DNA of 64,000 bases, from positions 83,994,846 to 84,058,845 of the forward strand of contig NC_037681.1 of assembly GCF_003255815.1 (NCBI RefSeq), given 5' to 3'. The notes under the pieces were generated by a model, which worked only from the letters and a program-made list of their open reading frames with translations, had not been told where the DNA came from and searched no databases. The translations under genes and the position numbers were made by a program. Source of the DNA: Theropithecus gelada (lineage: Eukaryota > Chordata > Mammalia > Primates > Cercopithecidae). Below, piece after piece: positions 24,495 through 35,170 of the stretch; the first letter of the stretch is position 1, and every line of letters starts with the position of its first letter.

Positions 24495-25780
24495 AATCCA
24501 TGACCAAATCTGTACTGTTAGAAGGATCACTAGGATAGCACTCAGGGGATTAATTGGGGAGTAGGATGAGAAGACTGGAAGGCAGAAGAATATAGATACA
24601 GGGCCTCTGCTTGATCATGGTAAAATAGAGAAGGTCTAGATTAAAGCAATGACAGTGAGGCTGAATTGAATGAGATATTTCGGCTATATTTAGAAGGCCA
24701 AATTGATAGGATTTGGTCACTAATTGGATGTGGCATTAGGAGTGAGGGAGGATTCTAGAATGACTTTTGACTTGTACATTCCATCTGAATAATTGTACCA
24801 TTCACCAAAAAGAAGAATACAAGAGGAAAAGCAGGTCTGGAGAGAAAAAAGATGACTTCATGTCTGCACATAATGAGTCTGAGGCACACATGCACATCCA
24901 AGAGAAGGTATTCAGTAAGCCAGATGAATATGTGGATGTGGAGTCAGGAATGGTCTGGGCTGGAGTCAGAGATCAGATAACAAAACTGAAAACAGAGTCT
25001 CAACCTGCACAAAGTGAAGGCTAAAAATGGAACCCTGGATGGCCCCAACATTTTCGTAAGTAAGCAGAAGAAGAGTATAAAAAAGTGACAGAAAGTTGCA
25101 TTTGGGGTCATAGAAGGCTGTTTGATGAGGGTTCTGTGATAGTGGAAGTGGTCAGCAACCATCAAATGCTGCAAAGTCATCAAACAACGTAAGACAAATG
25201 TATTTATCAAGTATGAAGTCACTGGGGACTTTTCCAAGAGCAGTTCCAAGAGACCGCTGAAGATACAGCCAGAGCGCAGTGTTCTGAGGAGTGAGAAGTG
25301 AAGAAGCAGAGAAAAGGCAATGTTCAGTATTATTTCAGTGAGTTTGGCTATGAAACAAAGGTGAATATTAGATCAGTAACAGAGGGGAAACCATTTTAAG
25401 GAAGAGTTTTGTCAGTCTGTTTTTATGGTGTAGCTTGGGCCTGTTTATCTGCTGCTGTTCCAAGATAGATGGGGCCGGGGAGGGTGACAAAGTAAAGGTG
25501 TCAAAGGGAATGTTATGGGATCTACAGAGAAAATAGTGGTGGCACTAGTCTTGGACAAGAGGAAGGGATCCTTTTTCACTGAACTGAGAGGGAAAGATTC
25601 ATGTGCATATTGATAAATGGTTGGGTGGGTACATGGTAAGAAGCAGATAAACTTAATGAACTGACAAAATTTTGGTGAGATGCTCTGTTGAGAGGAATAG
25701 GGAGCTGATAATGTGAGTTTAAGGAGAGCAGTGAAGCTTGGAAAAGGTACTGATGAGAATGGAAAAGCTTTAATATCTTA
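24495..25780 (-). mobile_element. L2 LINE segment, minus strand (ancient)
   Basis: The plus strand carries the reverse complement of L2-type open reading frame text in the usual order: GTAGGATGAGAAGACTGGA, ATTGGATGTGGCATTAGG, CAAATGCTGCAAAGTCATC, CCAAGAGCAGTTCC. It is heavily decayed with no usable frame. The assignment is from memory of the consensus; a RepeatMasker search would confirm. Confidence 0.6.
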
Positions 25781-25799
25781 ATAGTATAATTAGGGCCTC

Positions 25800-27738
25800 C
25801 ACTTTTTAAAATTAATCTCAGTCTATATATGAAGAAATATGTTATAATTATTGTCACATAAAGAGATTCTGAATACATATTCTTTCTATAAAACAACATT
25901 TCTTGGCTTCCTTGTAATGACACTTCTAATTACCTCCTAAGGAAGACATAATCTTTGAATTCTTCTAATAACAAGAATGATGGACTTTTAATGCCCAACA
26001 CATTTGTGTGATCATTGTAAGGATTAAGAAATGGAAGCTCTAGCCTTCGAGCAGTGTTCCTTCAACATTACACTAACTGACCTAATCTAAGTGTCTAACT
26101 CCAAATATCTTAGCATATTGGCATTAGGCACTGTCACGTTTACATATGAAAGCATTCTATTTTAAACTACGATCCATGATCTATCTTTACAATTTTAAAT
26201 TGTAAGCTACACCTTTCATGTCAAATTTTCCAAAGGCTTGCATAACAAGCATCTGAAAAAAAAATCTCATAAATGCTCCCTAGTGGGGAAACTGCACATG
26301 CAACTACCTGTTTATATATGCAGTAACTTGAATTATACATGAAAACTCCACATGGATGCCCAGAATCAGCACTGACAAATTCAAGAAGTATATTAATTTT
26401 TTTGGATGTATTTAGTAGCAGATCATAAGAAAAATCTGTTCTTTATACTGGGTTTTCTTTAAAAAATCTGCTAGTTGGAATCTTCTATTTCAAGGAATCT
26501 ACTCTTCCCAGGAAAAATAATTTGTAATAAATATTAATCTTATAAATGAAAAATGAGAAACAAAACTTTAAAAAATCCTTGGAAATTCCACATTTTGATC
26601 TTTTAAAGAGCCTATAAGACTGTACAATTTTTCCCTATTCTATAAAACTTAAGAATCATATTGAAAGTAAAATTTAAATGATAAATGTCAGTTGCAAAAG
26701 TTATCACCTTTTCATTTGAATGCTTGACTTCTATTGGATAATTCTCTTCCAAGAGACCTTCTTGGGAAAAAGAGGTGACAGCCAACTCATTGCCTAATTG
26801 ATTTAGGAACAGTGCCCAGGGAGACAGTCCAATTAAGTTTACAAGCTGGCAATTAGCAGGAAGCCCTCTAAATCCCTACACTGAGAGCCTGTTTACTTTA
26901 GTAAGAAGGCAAATGTGCTAGAGATAGGAAGAGAAAGCTGTGCTTTTTGCAAAGCTGTTGTGAGTAGGCCCACAAGGGAGGGCTGAAGAAAAGCTAGGTG
27001 TACATGGGCAGAAAGCCTTCTGTTTGACAGGTAACTGGGTAATTTAGAGGGTGAAAGGAGAGATTGAGAGAGAGAGAGGAAGAAGGGCGGGGGGCAGGAA
27101 GAGAGAGAGAGTGCGTGAGAAAGAGAGAGCATGAGTGCATGCGTGTGTGTGTGTTTTAACAGACACGCAAAACATCAAACATCCACTTTAATTAGTGTTG
27201 TGTATGGAGACATACAACTGTTAAACATGTAGTTGGGCAAAGTATAACTGGATTATCTCATAATAAATGAGACTCCAAACATTTTTTTCTTAAACAATAT
27301 TAACATTATGAATAGATTTAGCTGCATTTTTATTATGTGAAAAGAACATAGGTCTCACGTTGTATGCATTATATCTTTCAGGTTAATCAAATCATGTTCA
27401 CTAGATTTATTTCATGTATTGAACTTCAGAGACAAGCAGATTCATGAAAAAACAAAGTAAATTGAAAGCTATTTAACAAACACTACAATGTCTTTAAAAA
27501 CCTAACTTTGTACCACAGAGCCAAATTCCATAAAAGATTTTAAAATGTATTTACCTTTCTATGTTTTCAAGTAGCCATAATGTACGTTAATTAAAATTTT
27601 TTTTTTACACCTAAATGCGGTTCTCTCAAGAATGTTAAATTGTAGAAATCTACCTAAAGTATATCATATATTTCAGGGCGTAGCTAGTAATGCAAAGCTA
27701 TAATAGGCAAGTGAATCATCATAATAAAATTTTATTTT
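25800..27738. other. Mostly unique intronic block
   Basis: No repeat family recognised apart from the purine-rich and GT tract. Contains a cluster of homeodomain-like TAATT cores near 26776-26860. No convincing open frame. Confidence 0.6.
27056..27155 (+). repeat. Purine-rich (GA)n tract followed by (TG)n
   Basis: Almost pure G/A sequence from 27056, including GGGCGGGGGGCAGG, ending in GCGTGTGTGTGTGTTTT. Simple low-complexity sequence; the 79-codon minus frame here (Ser/Leu rich) is an artefact. Confidence 0.85.
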
Positions 27739-27754
27739 AAAGTCTCTTGGTTGA

Positions 27755-28034
27755 TACATAAAAATCAACTTGAAATGGATTAAAGACTTAAATGTAAAAC
27801 CCAAAAGTATAGAAACCCTGGAAGACAGCTAGGCAATACCATCCTGGACAATAGGCAAAGATTTCATGACAAGGATGCCAAAAGTAATTGCAACAAAAGA
27901 AACTGAAGAGGGTAAACAGACAACCTACAGAACGTGAGAAAATATTTGCAAACTGTGTATCTGACAAAGGTCTAATATCCAGCATCAATAAGGAACTTAA
28001 ACAAATTTACAAGAGAAAAACAAACAAACCCATT
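27755..28034 (+). mobile_element. L1-D: primate L1, 5' piece (truncated inside ORF2)
   Basis: Starts at TACATAAAAATCAACTTG in late ORF2. The duplication AAGTCTCTTGGTTGA lies at about 27740-27754 and 31140-31154. Interrupted by L1-E; resumes near 30309 and ends near 31138. Confidence 0.9.
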
Positions 28035-28971
28035 AAAAAGTGGGCAAAGCCAAAGTAATTTATAGAGTTAATGCTATTCCCATAAAACTACCATTGACAT
28101 TCTTCACAGAATTAGAAAAAATTACTTTAAATTTCATATGGAACCCAAAAGCAACCCATATAGCCAAGACAATCTTAAGCAAAAAGAACACACTGTAGGC
28201 ATCACACTACCTGACTTCAAACTATACTACAAGGCTACAGTAACCATAATAGCATGGTACTGGTACCAAAACAGATATATAGACCAATGGAACAGAAAGA
28301 ACAGACACCTCAGAAATAACACCACACGTCTACAACCATCTGACCTTCAACAAACCTGACACAAAAACAAGCAATGGGGAAAGGATCCCCTATTTAATAC
28401 ATGGTGCTGGGAAAACTGGCTAGCCGTATGCAGAAAACTGAAACTGACCCCTTTCTTACACCTTACACAAAAATTAACTCAAGATGGATAAAGGACTTAA
28501 ATGTAAAACCCAAAATCATAAAAATCCAAGAAGAAAACCTAGGTAATACCATTCAGGACACAGGCATAAGCAAAGACTTCATGATGAAAACACCAAAAGC
28601 AATTGCAACAAAAGCCAAATTTGACAATTGGGATCTAATTAAACTAAAGAGCCTTTGCACAGCAAAAGAAAACTACCATCAGAGTGAACAGGCAACCTAC
28701 AGAATGGGAGAAAATTTTTGAAATCTACCCATCTGACAAAGGGCTAATATCCAGAATCTATAAGGAACTTAAACAAATTTACAAGAACAAAACAAACAAC
28801 CCCATCAAAAAGTGGGCAAAGAACAGACACTTCTCAAAAGAAGACATTTATGCAGCCAACAAACGTATGAAAAAAAGCTCATCATCACTGATCATTAGAG
28901 AAATGCAAATCAAAACCACAATGAGATACATCTCACACCAGTCAGAATGGCGATTATTTAGAAAGTCAAGA

Positions 28972-29309
28972 GGCCAGGTGCGGTGGCTCACACCTATAAT
29001 CCCAGTACTTTGGGAGACTGAGGCAGGCAGATCACTTGAGGTCAGGATTTGAGACTAGCTCAAGACCACTTGAGGTTGGTTTGAGACCAGCCTGGGCAAC
29101 ATGGTGAAACTCTGTCTCTGCTAAAAATACACAAATAAGCCGGGCATGGTGGCACATGCCTGTAAAACCAGCTACTCAGGGGGCTGAGGCAGGAGAATCG
29201 CTTGAACCCAGGAGATGGAGGTTGCCATGAGCTGAGATGATGCCACTGCACTCCAGCCTGGGTGACAGAGTGAGACTCCGCCTAAAAAAACAAACAAACA
29301 AACAAAAAA
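28972..29309 (+). mobile_element. Alu with internal partial duplication, in L1-E
   Basis: Dimeric Alu, GGCCAGGTGCGGTGGCTC start, (CAAA)n tail. The left monomer repeats the segment CTTGAGGT..TTTGAGAC..: first near 29036-29058, again near 29069-29092, adding about 33 bases. Confidence 0.92.
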
Positions 29310-29597
29310 AACAAGAAACAATAGATTCTGGTGAGGCTGTGGAGAAATAGGAACACTTTTACACTGTTGGTGGGCATGTAAATTAATTCAACCATTGTGG
29401 AAGACAGTGTGGCCATTCCTCAAGGATCTAGAACCAGAAATACCATTTTACCCAGCAATCCCATTACTGAGTATATACCCAGAGGAATATAAATCATTCT
29501 ACTATAAAGACACATGTACACGTATGTTTATTAGAGAACTATTTATGATAGCAAAGACATGGAACCAACAAAATGCCCATCAATAATAGACTGAATA

Positions 29598-29894
29598 GGC
29601 CGGGCGCGGTGGCTCAAGCCTGTAATCCCAGCACTTTGGGAGGCCGAGGCGAGTGGATCACGAGGTCAGGAGATCGAGACTATCCTGGCTAACATGGTGA
29701 AACCCCGTCTCTACTAAAAATACAAAAAACTAGCCGGGCGTGGTGGCGGGCGCCTGTAGTCTCAGCTACTTGGGAGGCTGAGGTGGGAGAATGGCGTGAA
29801 CCCGGGAGGCGGAGCTTGCAGTGAGCCGAGATCACGCCACTGCACTCCAGCCTGGGAGCACAGCGAGACTCCGTCTCAAAAAAAAAAAAAAAAA
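29598..29894 (+). mobile_element. AluY, young, in L1-E; Old World monkey-type bases
   Basis: Near-consensus AluY with few mutations at CpG sites. It has CTCAAGCCTG in the A-box region and AAACTAGCCGGG before the middle, which I associate with AluYR-type macaque/baboon elements. Perfect 13-bp duplication AATAGACTGAATA at 29585-29597 and 29895-29907. Antisense to WDPCP and about 1.9 kb beyond exon B. Confidence 0.95.
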
Positions 29895-30308
29895 AATAGA
29901 CTGAATAAAGAAAATGTGGTACATATATACCACGGAATACTATGCAGCCATAAAAAAGAATGAGATCATGTCCTTTGCCAGGACATGGATGAAGCTGGAA
30001 GCCATCATCCTCAGCAAACTAACACAGGAACACAAAACCAAACATCACATTTTCTCATTCATAAGTGTGAGTTGAACAATGAGAATACATGGACACAGGG
30101 AGGGGAACAACACACACAAGGGCCTGCTGGGGGTGGGGGGCAAGGAGAGGGAGAGCATTAGGACAAATACCTAATGCACACAAGGCTTACAACCTAGATG
30201 ACAGGTTGATAGGTGTAGCAGACCGCCATGGCACATATATACCTACGTAACAAACTTGCACGTTCTGCACATGTATCCTGAAACTTAAAGTAAAATAAAA
30301 ATAAAAAT

Positions 30309-31138
30309 AAAAGTGGGCAAAGGACATGAACAGACACTTCTCAAAAGAAGACATATATGCAGCCAAGAAGCATATGAAAAAAAGCTCAGTGATTATTAGA
30401 GAAATGCAAACCAAAACCACAATGAGATACCATCTCATACCAGTCGGAATGGCTATTATTAAAGAGTAAAAAAAATAACAGATGCTGGCAAGGTTGTGGA
30501 GAAAAGGGAACGCTTATGCACTGTGAGGGGGGAGTGTAAATTAGTTCAATCATTGTGGAAAGCAATACAGCAATTCCTCAAAGAGCTAAAAGCAGAACTA
30601 TTACTTGACCTAGGAATCCCATTATTGGATATATACCTAGAGGAATATAAATCATTCTGCCATAAAGATACATGCACACAAATGTTTGTTGCAGCACCAT
30701 TCACAATAGTAAAGACATGGAATCAACCTAAATGCCCATCAATCACAGATTGGATAAAGAAAATGTGGTACACTGTGGAATACTATGCAGCCATTAAAAA
30801 GAATGAGATAATGTCTTTTGCAGGAACATGGACGGCGCTGAAGGCCATTATCCTTAGCAAACTAACGCAGAAACAGAAAACCAAATACTGCATGTTCTCA
30901 CTTGTAAGTGGGAGCTAAATGATAAGAACTTATGAACACAAAGAAGAAAAAAAACAGACACTGGGGTCTACTTGAGGGAGGAGGATGGGAGGAGGGAGAG
31001 GAGCAGAAAAGATAACTATTGGGTACTGGGCTTAATACCTGTGTGATGAAATAATATGTACAACAAACCCCCATGACACATTTACCTATATAACAAACCT
31101 GCATGTGTACCCACAAACCTAAATAAAAGTTAAAAAAA
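30309..31138 (+). mobile_element. L1-D: 3' piece (ORF2 end, 3'UTR, tail)
   Basis: Resumes GTGGGCAAAGGACATGAAC, passes the ORF2 end near 30918 and the 3'UTR (TGATGAAATAATATGTACAAC), and ends AATAAAAGTTAAAAAAAA. Fits an L1PA7-like or nearby subfamily. Confidence 0.9.
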
Positions 31139-31747
31139 AAGTCTCTTGGTTGAAACGGGCTACATTAATATATAATTTTATAGATATTAACTTATCAATA
31201 TCTATAAAAATATCTATCCTTTTGAATATTTTTATCCAAAAGAGAAACTAAAACAAAATTATACAGGTATCTTCAGCAAATTCTAACTAAATATCTGGTT
31301 TCTTTTCTTTTAAAACACTTGCTTCACACAATTCCAGTCTGGGAAGCAACAGACACCAATAATCTAAAATAATTTTTATAGAAAAATTATTCCATTCCTA
31401 CAAACACAGAATTTTTCAATGGACAAAGTAAGTCCTTTTAAAAATATTCACATGTCTGTTTCTTAAGGAATTATTTAGTAGTGTAGTTTATTTTAGAGAG
31501 TATCAAATGTAAAGGGGCTTTTGAAGCATCATGATTGACAATTAGTGCAATTTCCAAATTATTCAATATCCATTGTTCCTTTGGCAGTTAGAAAGTCATC
31601 CACAAAAGGAAACTATAGGGATATTTGAAAGGCAACCATATTTATGGGATGACAAATAGAAAAATCTACATTCTAAGAATAGTTTTATTGCCTTAATTAT
31701 GTCACTATCATAAACACTTTACTTACTCATCACTTTCCTTGACTTAC

Positions 31748-32357
31748 CTAGTTTAAACAACAGCACACCCAAAGGTCCTCTTTCAAACCTGAGGAAGAGG
31801 AGATCATAGATATCACTACCTTCACCCTTCTGAGAAGCAACCTGAGGAGCTATCCATTGCATTTGAACAAGACTGCTGGAGGCATCAAATAATTTATTGA
31901 ATTGCAGAGTCTCCCTGGGTAAGCGGTCTTCAGCCAATAGTTGGATGTTAATAGGGGATAGAGCCATATCAAAAATTTGCAACTCCCCTTGGTTGCTGCC
32001 AGCTAGTAGAATGGCACCACTTGGGTGGCAGCTTATTAATGAAGGCAAAAGTTCAGTCTGTGCTAAGAGAGTCACTCTGCGGTGAGTTTCATACAGAATT
32101 AGTGAAGAATCTTCACAGCCCAGAATCAGTTTGTCTTCAGTAACATTCCTGCAGCAGCTGATGGCCTTTGATTTCAGTGGTATTCTGGTGACTGATACAC
32201 ACTGGATTTTATTCCGAATGCATTCATAGATGCAGCTGTCAGCCATGGGCTCTTTGTCTACACTGATGGAGTGCTCCACTGTGAACAGCTGATAAGGCTG
32301 TTTGGTGCCAAAGTGAACATCCAGTGGGTCCCATTCTGTGCGGACAGAACTCAGAAC
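31748..32357 (-). CDS. WDPCP: WDPCP large internal coding exon B (610 nt, phase 0/1)
   Basis: Largest exon in the window. The minus strand begins VLSSVRTEWDPLDVHFG just after the acceptor CAG (32358-32360), continues directly from exon A (RLE), and ends LLFKL plus the first base of a Gly codon before the donor GTAAGT (31742-31747). It encodes about 203 residues, roughly human 243-445. It includes a WD-like stretch (ISCHPSGAILLAGSNQGELQIFD) typical of a propeller blade. The frame is fully open. Compared with human from memory, it has several conservative changes (for example Val to Ala twice and Ser to Asn), consistent with a non-human primate. It is flanked by short unique intron, with an L1 nest ending 610 bp downstream and an L2/L1 complex upstream. 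The plus-strand frame at 31897-32085 is only its shadow. Confidence 0.96.
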
Positions 32358-32863
32358 CTGTTAAGAAATCAAGTACATTCAGATAGACTTTGGTTTTTCT
32401 TCAACTTCACACCTAGGCCTGCATATTTATTCAGAAACCTATAAAGAACATAAATTACTCTCTTAAACATCAGCAACATATAAATATATAAAGTATATAT
32501 AGCACGTCTATCTCATATACAGCATGTATATATAGTGACACAGTGGGATGCTGTCTTAAAAAAATAAAAATATACATATAGCACAGTTGCAAGAATTAAA
32601 CTATAAGATTTTAACTTTAACAATTTGTTTTGGAAGGCCTGTAAATCACTTTAAGTATGTCCCACAGTATATAAAAACTAAGAAAGTCAGCTTTTAATAA
32701 AATAATATGGTTAGCAGAATATCTTGAAAAGAATGAACAAGAACTTACCAACACAAAGTTGGACTTTAAAATGATTAATCTCCTTCAACCTACCACCCTT
32801 GTCAATTCTGAAATTATTGGTAAATTACTAATAAGAAATATATTTCTAATTAGTAGGGCTGGG

Positions 32864-32901
32864 TAGACAAAGGAAAAAACTTTAGACAAAGGAAAAAACT
32901 T
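32864..32901 (+). repeat. Two tandem 19-bp copies
   Basis: TAGACAAAGGAAAAAACTT occurs twice in a row (32864-32882, 32883-32901), followed by TAGA. A recent local duplication. Confidence 0.95.
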
Positions 32902-33047
32902 TAGAACCCTGTTAACAATCTTGTAGAAATATTTTACTATCAGAAAGGATATAAAGGAATTCTAAGTAGACAAGTGACCAATAGAAAGAAATAATGTAAT
33001 GTACTAGTTTTAAAATAAACATTAAAAAATTAAGACCTAGTATATAT

Positions 33048-33126
33048 AGTCGGTCCTTGAACAACATGAGTTTAAACTGTAGGGTCCACTTACAAGTGGA
33101 TGTTTTTCAAACAATGCAGATTTTGG

Positions 33127-33163
<37 letters not shown>

Positions 33164-33345
33164 GGGGGTTGGTCCTGGAACCTATCTACCAACATGGAAC
33201 ACAGTGCAGAAGAACATCAAAGAAAACAATAGGCCGTTCACTTTATTCATATGTAAATGATGGGAGTGCAAGAACCAGGAGAGTGGTATTAAAGAAGGTC
33301 AGACCCAGAAATATTAAATAACATATATCTACACATGTTAAAATT
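33048..33345. mobile_element. Tigger-like DNA transposon fragment with embedded (GT)n
   Basis: CCTTGAACAACATGAGTTTAAACTG and GGGTCCACTTACAAGTGG resemble the terminal text of TcMar-Tigger MITE-like elements. The right boundary is uncertain. Confidence 0.5.
33127..33162. repeat. (GT)18 microsatellite
   Basis: Uninterrupted GT dinucleotide run; potential Z-DNA former. Two cysteine/valine-rich frames over it are artefacts. Confidence 0.95.
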
Positions 33346-33575
33346 TTATAGAACTGTATCTCCCCCAAAAAAGGTGCACTAAAATCTGATGAAATCTAAG
33401 GCCTGCACCTGAATTAACAGAATAGTAACAAGGTCATTTTCCTGTATTTGACAGTGTATTGCAGTAATGTAAATGTCACTGGGGAAACTGCGGGGAAAGA
33501 ACAGAAAGAGCATTTACTGTACTGTTTAGAAATTTCATGTGAGTCAAACTATTTCAAGATTAAAAGTCATTTCTT
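33345..33575 (+). mobile_element. Old L1M-type 3' end
   Basis: Order of text (AATGTAAATGTCACTGGGGAAACTG, CTGTACTGTTTAGAAATTTC, CAAACTATTTCAAGATTAAAA) matches the decayed 3'UTR of old mammalian L1s. Confidence 0.5.
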
Positions 33576-33654
33576 AAAAAAGCACATACAGCTGTGTGGC
33601 AGAGTGCTGGATTGGGAAGGGGCGGGGAGTTGATGTGACTTAAAAAAAATCCAT

Positions 33655-33840
33655 CCTACACCTTTTCACCAAATTAATCTTCCTAAACAAAATGCTTTTG
33701 CCTTTACTCCCATCTTCAAATCCTTCAATGGTTACCCACTGACTAGTATGTTAAATTTGTATTCCTTTGCCTGGAACTAAACCACCATAGGATCCATATC
33801 CAACTCCTTCCCTCCCTCACTCTCTTTTTGCTGCAGTCAT
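33655..33840 (+). mobile_element. L2 fragment, plus strand
   Basis: CTTCAAATCCTTCAATGGTTACCCACTGAC then CCAACTCCTTCCC, decayed L2-type text. Possibly continues at 34940-35170 beyond an oppositely oriented L2. Confidence 0.5.
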
Positions 33841-33844
33841 TTTC

Positions 33845-34935
33845 TTTTTTGTCCAATAAATATTTGAATACGAGCCATGTGCCAGGCACTGGTTCTGGGG
33901 GCTAGGGATACAGCAGTACATAAAATCCCCTCAATCAGGGGCATACACTTGTAAGGGAGAAAAAGTAATATATTTTCCTCCTGTCACAAGGTTCATAGCT
34001 GACACCCCTATATCTAAAGACAGATTAATAAAAGAAAAGCTTAACAATTTTATGTAACCAAAGTTTTACGCAACACAAGTGCCTTCAGAAATGAAGACCC
34101 AAAGACCAGGGAAAACTGTCTATTTTATGCTTAGGTTTGATGAAGAATGGATAGTCATGTAGAAGTATGAGTGGACAAAAAGCAGGTATGACCTAATGTA
34201 CTGAGGGGAACTTAGCAAGTCCTATTTGTTCAGATTTTTCTCTGGGTCTCTGTGTACTCATTCCTTTCCACCAGGTATAGGGCAGACACTTATCACATGA
34301 GGCTCTTATGATCTACTTTTAGGTCAGAGAATTATTTTCATGGCTTCAGGGGAGAAAGGTGGAAGGAGGTCAGAGAAAGAGAATGACAAAGACAAAGGGA
34401 CCTTTCTGCTCCTGTGGTTTTCTCAATTTCCTTCAGCTTTAAATATTCACTATGCCAAAAGTGCCGTATTTGGGGGTAGCACTTTCCACATACCATCATA
34501 CCCTAATAGCAAAAACAAAGGCAATAATAATAAAAGCATATAGATAACCTAAACACTATATAATAAAATAAAGCAAAGTACAGGGAATAGGGAGTGGCGG
34601 GAGTGGGGCTCAGGGTGTGATACAGAGAGATCAAGAAAGACCTCTCTGATAAAGGTGACCTGAAAGAGGCATGAGCCATGCAGCCATGTGGGAAAGGAGA
34701 GCTTCAAGCAGAGGAAACAAGCTCTGAGGTGGAATCTATATTGGCCAGATCAAGGAGACTAATATAGCTAGAGAAGGAGAAGCAAGGAAGAAAGTCATGG
34801 GAAATGGGAATTGAGGCACAGGGAGGATATTGTGTGGTAGCTTGTAGGCCACTAGGGACTTCGACTTTTTCTCTAAATAAGATGAGAAGCTGTAAGTTTT
34901 GAACAAAGGAGGGACATGATCTGTTTTGCAAATTC
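33845..34935 (-). mobile_element. L2 3' end, minus strand, split by another insert
   Basis: The plus strand shows the complement of the L2 3' end: AATAAATATTTGAATACGAGCC, GTGCCAGGCACTGGTTCTGG (33845-33955), then from about 34510 CAAGAAAGACCTCTCTGATAAAGGTGACC and AGGCCACTAGGGACTT. Between about 33970 and 34505 lies unrelated sequence (TGTCACAAGGTTCATAGCTG through AAAGTGCCGTATTTGGGGG) that looks like an LTR or other interspersed repeat I cannot name. Confidence 0.6.
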
Positions 34936-34939
34936 CAAT

Positions 34940-35170
34940 ATTATCTCCTACAGTCTCCCCTCCGGGACTCCTACTCCAAGTTCAAACTAAAACCTGTCCC
35001 AATTTTCCCTGCTATATAAGTTCATTCATGTCTTTTGCCTGAATTCCACAATCTTCACCTACACACTCTGTCCTACCAACCATACTTAACTAACCATACT
35101 TACATATATGCTACACCAAAAGTATCCTCGTTTCTTGGATTCCTTCTAGCTTGATGGCATCTTTAAAAAA
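34940..35170 (+). mobile_element. Possible L2 remnant, plus strand
   Basis: C/T-rich text (TCTCCCCTCCGGGACTCC, TTTTGCCTGAATTCCAC) resembling decayed L2; low certainty. Confidence 0.35.

Larger units (their letters stand above)
28050..30308 (+). mobile_element. L1-E: L1PA, 5' truncated, inserted in L1-D
   Basis: Late ORF2 through 3'UTR (GGTGTAGCAGACCGCCATGG) and an AATAAAAATAAAAAT tail. Flanked by AAAAGTGGGCAAAG at 28036-28049 and 30309-30322, a perfect 14-bp duplication taken from the host L1. Two Alus later landed inside it. Its frames (28138-28359, 28401-28721, 28684-29052) are parts of dead ORF2. Confidence 0.93.
9525..31747 (-). other. WDPCP: WDPCP intron between exons B and C (22.2 kb)
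   Basis: Intron dominated by nested L1s on the opposite strand. 9525-10500 shows no recognisable repeat. 25800-27738 is mostly unique, with a purine-rich tract near 27058-27155. 31155-31747 is unique sequence next to exon B. Confidence 0.9.

Noticed and set aside
32535..32575. Alu-like tail (AGTGACACAGTGGGATGCTGTC then A-rich)
   Set aside because: Only about 35 bases resemble an Alu right end; too short to call an element.
33057..33321. Two frames rich in Cys/Val
   Set aside because: They are translations of the (GT)n microsatellite and a transposon fragment.
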